Assembly (NCBI GenBank): GCA_021153165.1
Contig: JAGKTZ010000077.1
Location: 1-8,121 of the forward strand
From: Prevotellaceae bacterium
GTDB taxonomy: Bacteria > Bacteroidota > Bacteroidia > Bacteroidales > Bacteroidaceae
Length of the DNA: 8,121 nucleotides
Direction of reading: 5' to 3'
The translations under genes and the position numbers were made by a program. Shown here one piece after another: positions 7,201 through 8,121 of the stretch; positions within the stretch are counted from its first letter, which is position 1, and each line of letters opens with the position of its first letter. The notes under the pieces were generated by a model. The model did not search any database, was not told the DNA's origin, and saw only the letters and a list, made by a program, of their open reading frames with translations.

Positions 7201-8010
7201 TGATGATCTGTTCCAATTGTAGTTCAGGAAGAGGTTAGCTGCTTCTTCGCCAGCGTGACCGAATGTTTGGTCGTTGTGCGAACCGAGACCTTGGTCGAAG
7301 GTGATCATACCATTGTCATTGGTACCATCATACCATACATTTTCGAACAATGGGTTTCTTTGCTTTTGGATCTTGTTCACTTCCACGTGGAAAGGCATCA
7401 AGATAGATTGGATATAGCTTCCGCCACCAAACTCAGAGTTGTAGCCCATACCATCCACACCATAGTAGTGGTGGAAGTCAGCCACCTTCTGTGCACCAGC
7501 ATCAACCATTGTTTCCAAGCAAGCTTCCCAGTCGGGGAATTGATAGAGCGAGCCGTATGGAATACCTGCCACACCTGATACAGCCACACCATTCTTGTGT
7601 GCCACGTCGAGGAAGTTGCCCGGCACACGGCCCAAAGGAGCTGTCCAGTTACCATAGTGAGTCACGTATGGCCACATGTTGAAGACTTCAGAATCATACA
7701 CACCATCGGGCAAAGCATTGTTCTTTGTGCTGTTGATAGGCACCCAGAACAACAACTTCTTGTCGTTCGCCTCAGTCAAGTCGGAACGTACCTGAGTGTT
7801 TGCATTGCGGAATCTTTCACGAGGTTTCACGCGCGAGATGAAGAAGTTGTCATCTTCATTCACAGGCGTACCCTTCTTCCAGTTGGTGACGGTTGTACCA
7901 AATTCAGTACCACCGAAACCCCAGTCCACATAGCCTTCCTTGTACTCCTGCGCCGAAGCACTGGCAGCAACAAGACAAAGGCCCGCCAACAAAAACTTTT
8001 TGTTTTTCAT
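4252..8010 (-). CDS. Secreted GH85 endo-beta-N-acetylglucosaminidase with LamG, PKD and T9SS sorting domains
   Basis: This 1252-residue enzyme is predicted to cut the N,N'-diacetylchitobiose core of N-glycans (EC 3.2.1.96), releasing glycans from glycoproteins outside the cell. Residues 1-20 are a signal peptide cleaved after ASASA, leaving Gln21. The GH85 domain spans about 25-440. YNSEF (190-194) supplies the Asn191/Glu193 pair of the family's substrate-assisted mechanism, and WYD (226-228) fits the later conserved aromatic segment. Residues about 445-585 look like the jelly-roll module that follows GH85 domains. About 590-700 is Fn3-like and 705-795 Ig/PKD-like. About 820-1030 is LamG/concanavalin A-like (FSVSFWLKI; IDGVIDNFTIWNKAI). 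About 1105-1166 is PKD-like (GDYEVTLTLANSLG). The last ~75 residues are a T9SS type A sorting domain (YRINVYNAAGQLV ... NYVLSVEKDGQVVRTVKLLNK). ATG 8010 opens the signal peptide. No SusC/SusD partner is visible. Frequent GGT, GCT, GTA, CAA and AAC codons suggest high expression. The GH85 assignment is strong; the module borders are approximate. Confidence 0.9.
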   Translation of the reverse strand: MKNKKFLLAGLCLVAASASAQEYKEGYVDWGFGGTEFGTTVTNWKKGTPVNEDDNFFISRVKPRERFRNANTQVRSDLTEANDKKLLFWVPINSTKNNALPDGVYDSEVFNMWPYVTHYGNWTAPLGRVPGNFLDVAHKNGVAVSGVAGIPYGSLYQFPDWEACLETMVDAGAQKVADFHHYYGVDGMGYNSEFGGGSYIQSILMPFHVEVNKIQKQRNPLFENVWYDGTNDNGMITFDQGLGSHNDQTFGHAGEEAANLFLNYNWNRSSLLSNSVNYANNIGRSPLDLYAGVNMQGAEPGTNNWPLLQQYPISIGLWGAHSENMFWESRGEKGSEPEVKQRTYQLRTERWFTGGTRNPANTPAVTNSMKYHADNVSYHGMSTFMTARSAMKWDLGEEALVTYFNLGNGKYFNWKGVRQHDKEWYNIGAQDYLPTWRWWFTKSLLGTDVVANGLDAEFTWDEAYVGGSTARIFGNTADEYLHLFKTEYALQAGDVITFTYKLKKGVAENVNLVFTAKGNEKVALAEDKFVVVNGKTEADEDVWYEKQFTVGEELAGKTIALVALHFQNAKDMDLYLGEFSIVRGTVATPATPVLASSAVLSNSKYGVDAKVIFNMPNNKPAGEPCYNIDVNTAFFKLYAQQEGQEAVFMGITSSWAGLMYNIPMNLKVNKDRVRVGVSAVALDHKSESAIAWSNYMDAPAYVYDDNIQCSKNTIKPNESFEMSYVDPRHESATWKLVNLAGEEVFKGEGHTVTCDGLAETGSYDLHLTGVVRDAEGNTSTTTLTFGSFVQITGEGIGALPEIYTLTANGKEADIEVVAGDFVDLAYTGRAADGAGSQGVDLKEKRFGTKAGDLDLQGKKDFSVSFWLKINKLAAGETQLLAVAYKLDAWPKTDWGWLWSNIDETGAMTSFTWRGTDRTNNNELRYKYDNTKLPVGNWVHIAYTFDYDESGKFKGEYYVNGVKQEVTRWNRQANGDRYFNGAPGYEADVYEITANQVISVGGAAHGRAGIDGVIDNFTIWNKAISADEVKASMGDLTDDNLPADVLAFWGLETKAGTDFTFPSAGAKTGVQAGCHDYAATGAEGQGVFSWVESEYTSGCPFISGTAYPVTTLPTWKAKKGIVSEVTGNGEAGSAKLTYAKEGDYEVTLTLANSLGQAQKTFRVIKVTAPVGVDNAAADEVKAYTVNGAAFVEVAEAGDYRINVYNAAGQLVANKAQQLAAGAKVQLTLGQVGNYVLSVEKDGQVVRTVKLLNK

Positions 8011-8121
8011 AGGAAAATGGATTTAGTTAAAATGAATAATTAAGGATTTAATAAATCAATATTTTTTAGGTTGATTTTCTAACCATTTTGTCACCAAGAG
8101 AGACTCCACCAAGATGACATG
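8011..8121 (-). promoter_or_regulatory. A/T-rich upstream region of the GH85 gene
   Basis: The 111 bases before the GH85 start are A/T-rich near the ATG and have no Shine-Dalgarno sequence. I find no exact TAnnTTTG box. An imperfect inverted repeat, GGTT...AACC, lies at 8069-8084. Two direct copies of CACCAAGA (+ strand, 8092-8099 and 8107-8114) are 15 bp apart and could be a regulator site. On the minus strand a frame is open from the window edge to a TGA at 8056-8058 (21 codons, ending WLENQPKKY), so the tail of an upstream gene is possible but cannot be judged from this length. Confidence 0.35.

Overview
The window looks like chromosomal DNA from a Bacteroidales bacterium that has a type IX secretion system (T9SS). 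It is most like the Porphyromonas/Prevotella/Tannerella side of the order, but the genus is not decided. The evidence is a large secreted enzyme ending in a T9SS C-terminal sorting domain, a menaquinone-pathway gene (menA), a Cytidylate_kin2-type protein, and A/T-rich pre-start regions without Shine-Dalgarno sequences. GC is moderate.

Left part (about 82-3785, + strand): four closely spaced genes form a likely operon. They encode 1,4-dihydroxy-2-naphthoate prenyltransferase (menA), a MATE-family drug/Na+ antiporter, a cytidylate-kinase-like P-loop protein, and a small YfcE/MJ0936-type metallophosphoesterase. A strong intrinsic terminator follows. Gaps are 55-82 bp and no internal terminator is visible. 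The products do not form one obvious pathway, so this looks like a housekeeping cluster.

Middle (3714-4251): this is a 538-bp convergent intergenic region. It holds the + strand terminator, a short minus-strand stretch that reads like the last 29 codons of a lost gene, a degenerate tandem array of about seven roughly 21-bp units with phased T-tracts, a purine-rich stretch with nothing recognisable, and two hairpins at the 3' end of the opposing gene. The hairpin next to a U-tract is a convincing intrinsic terminator.

Right part (4252-8010, - strand): one 1252-residue gene encodes a secreted multidomain GH85 endo-beta-N-acetylglucosaminidase. It has a signal peptide, a GH85 catalytic domain with the Asn-x-Glu pair, a jelly-roll module, Fn3/Ig-like modules, a LamG-like domain, a PKD-like domain and a T9SS sorting domain. 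It probably releases N-glycans from host glycoproteins at the cell surface. No SusC/SusD pair or other glycosidase is seen, so within the window it stands alone. Its codon use differs from the + strand cluster and suggests strong expression. The last 111 bases (8011-8121) are its A/T-rich upstream region, possibly with the end of another gene at the edge.

No rRNA, tRNA, CRISPR array, intact insertion sequence or integrase was seen. The best candidates for something undescribed are the 21-bp-period array and the gene remnant beside it. The GH85-T9SS enzyme is the most biologically interesting protein.
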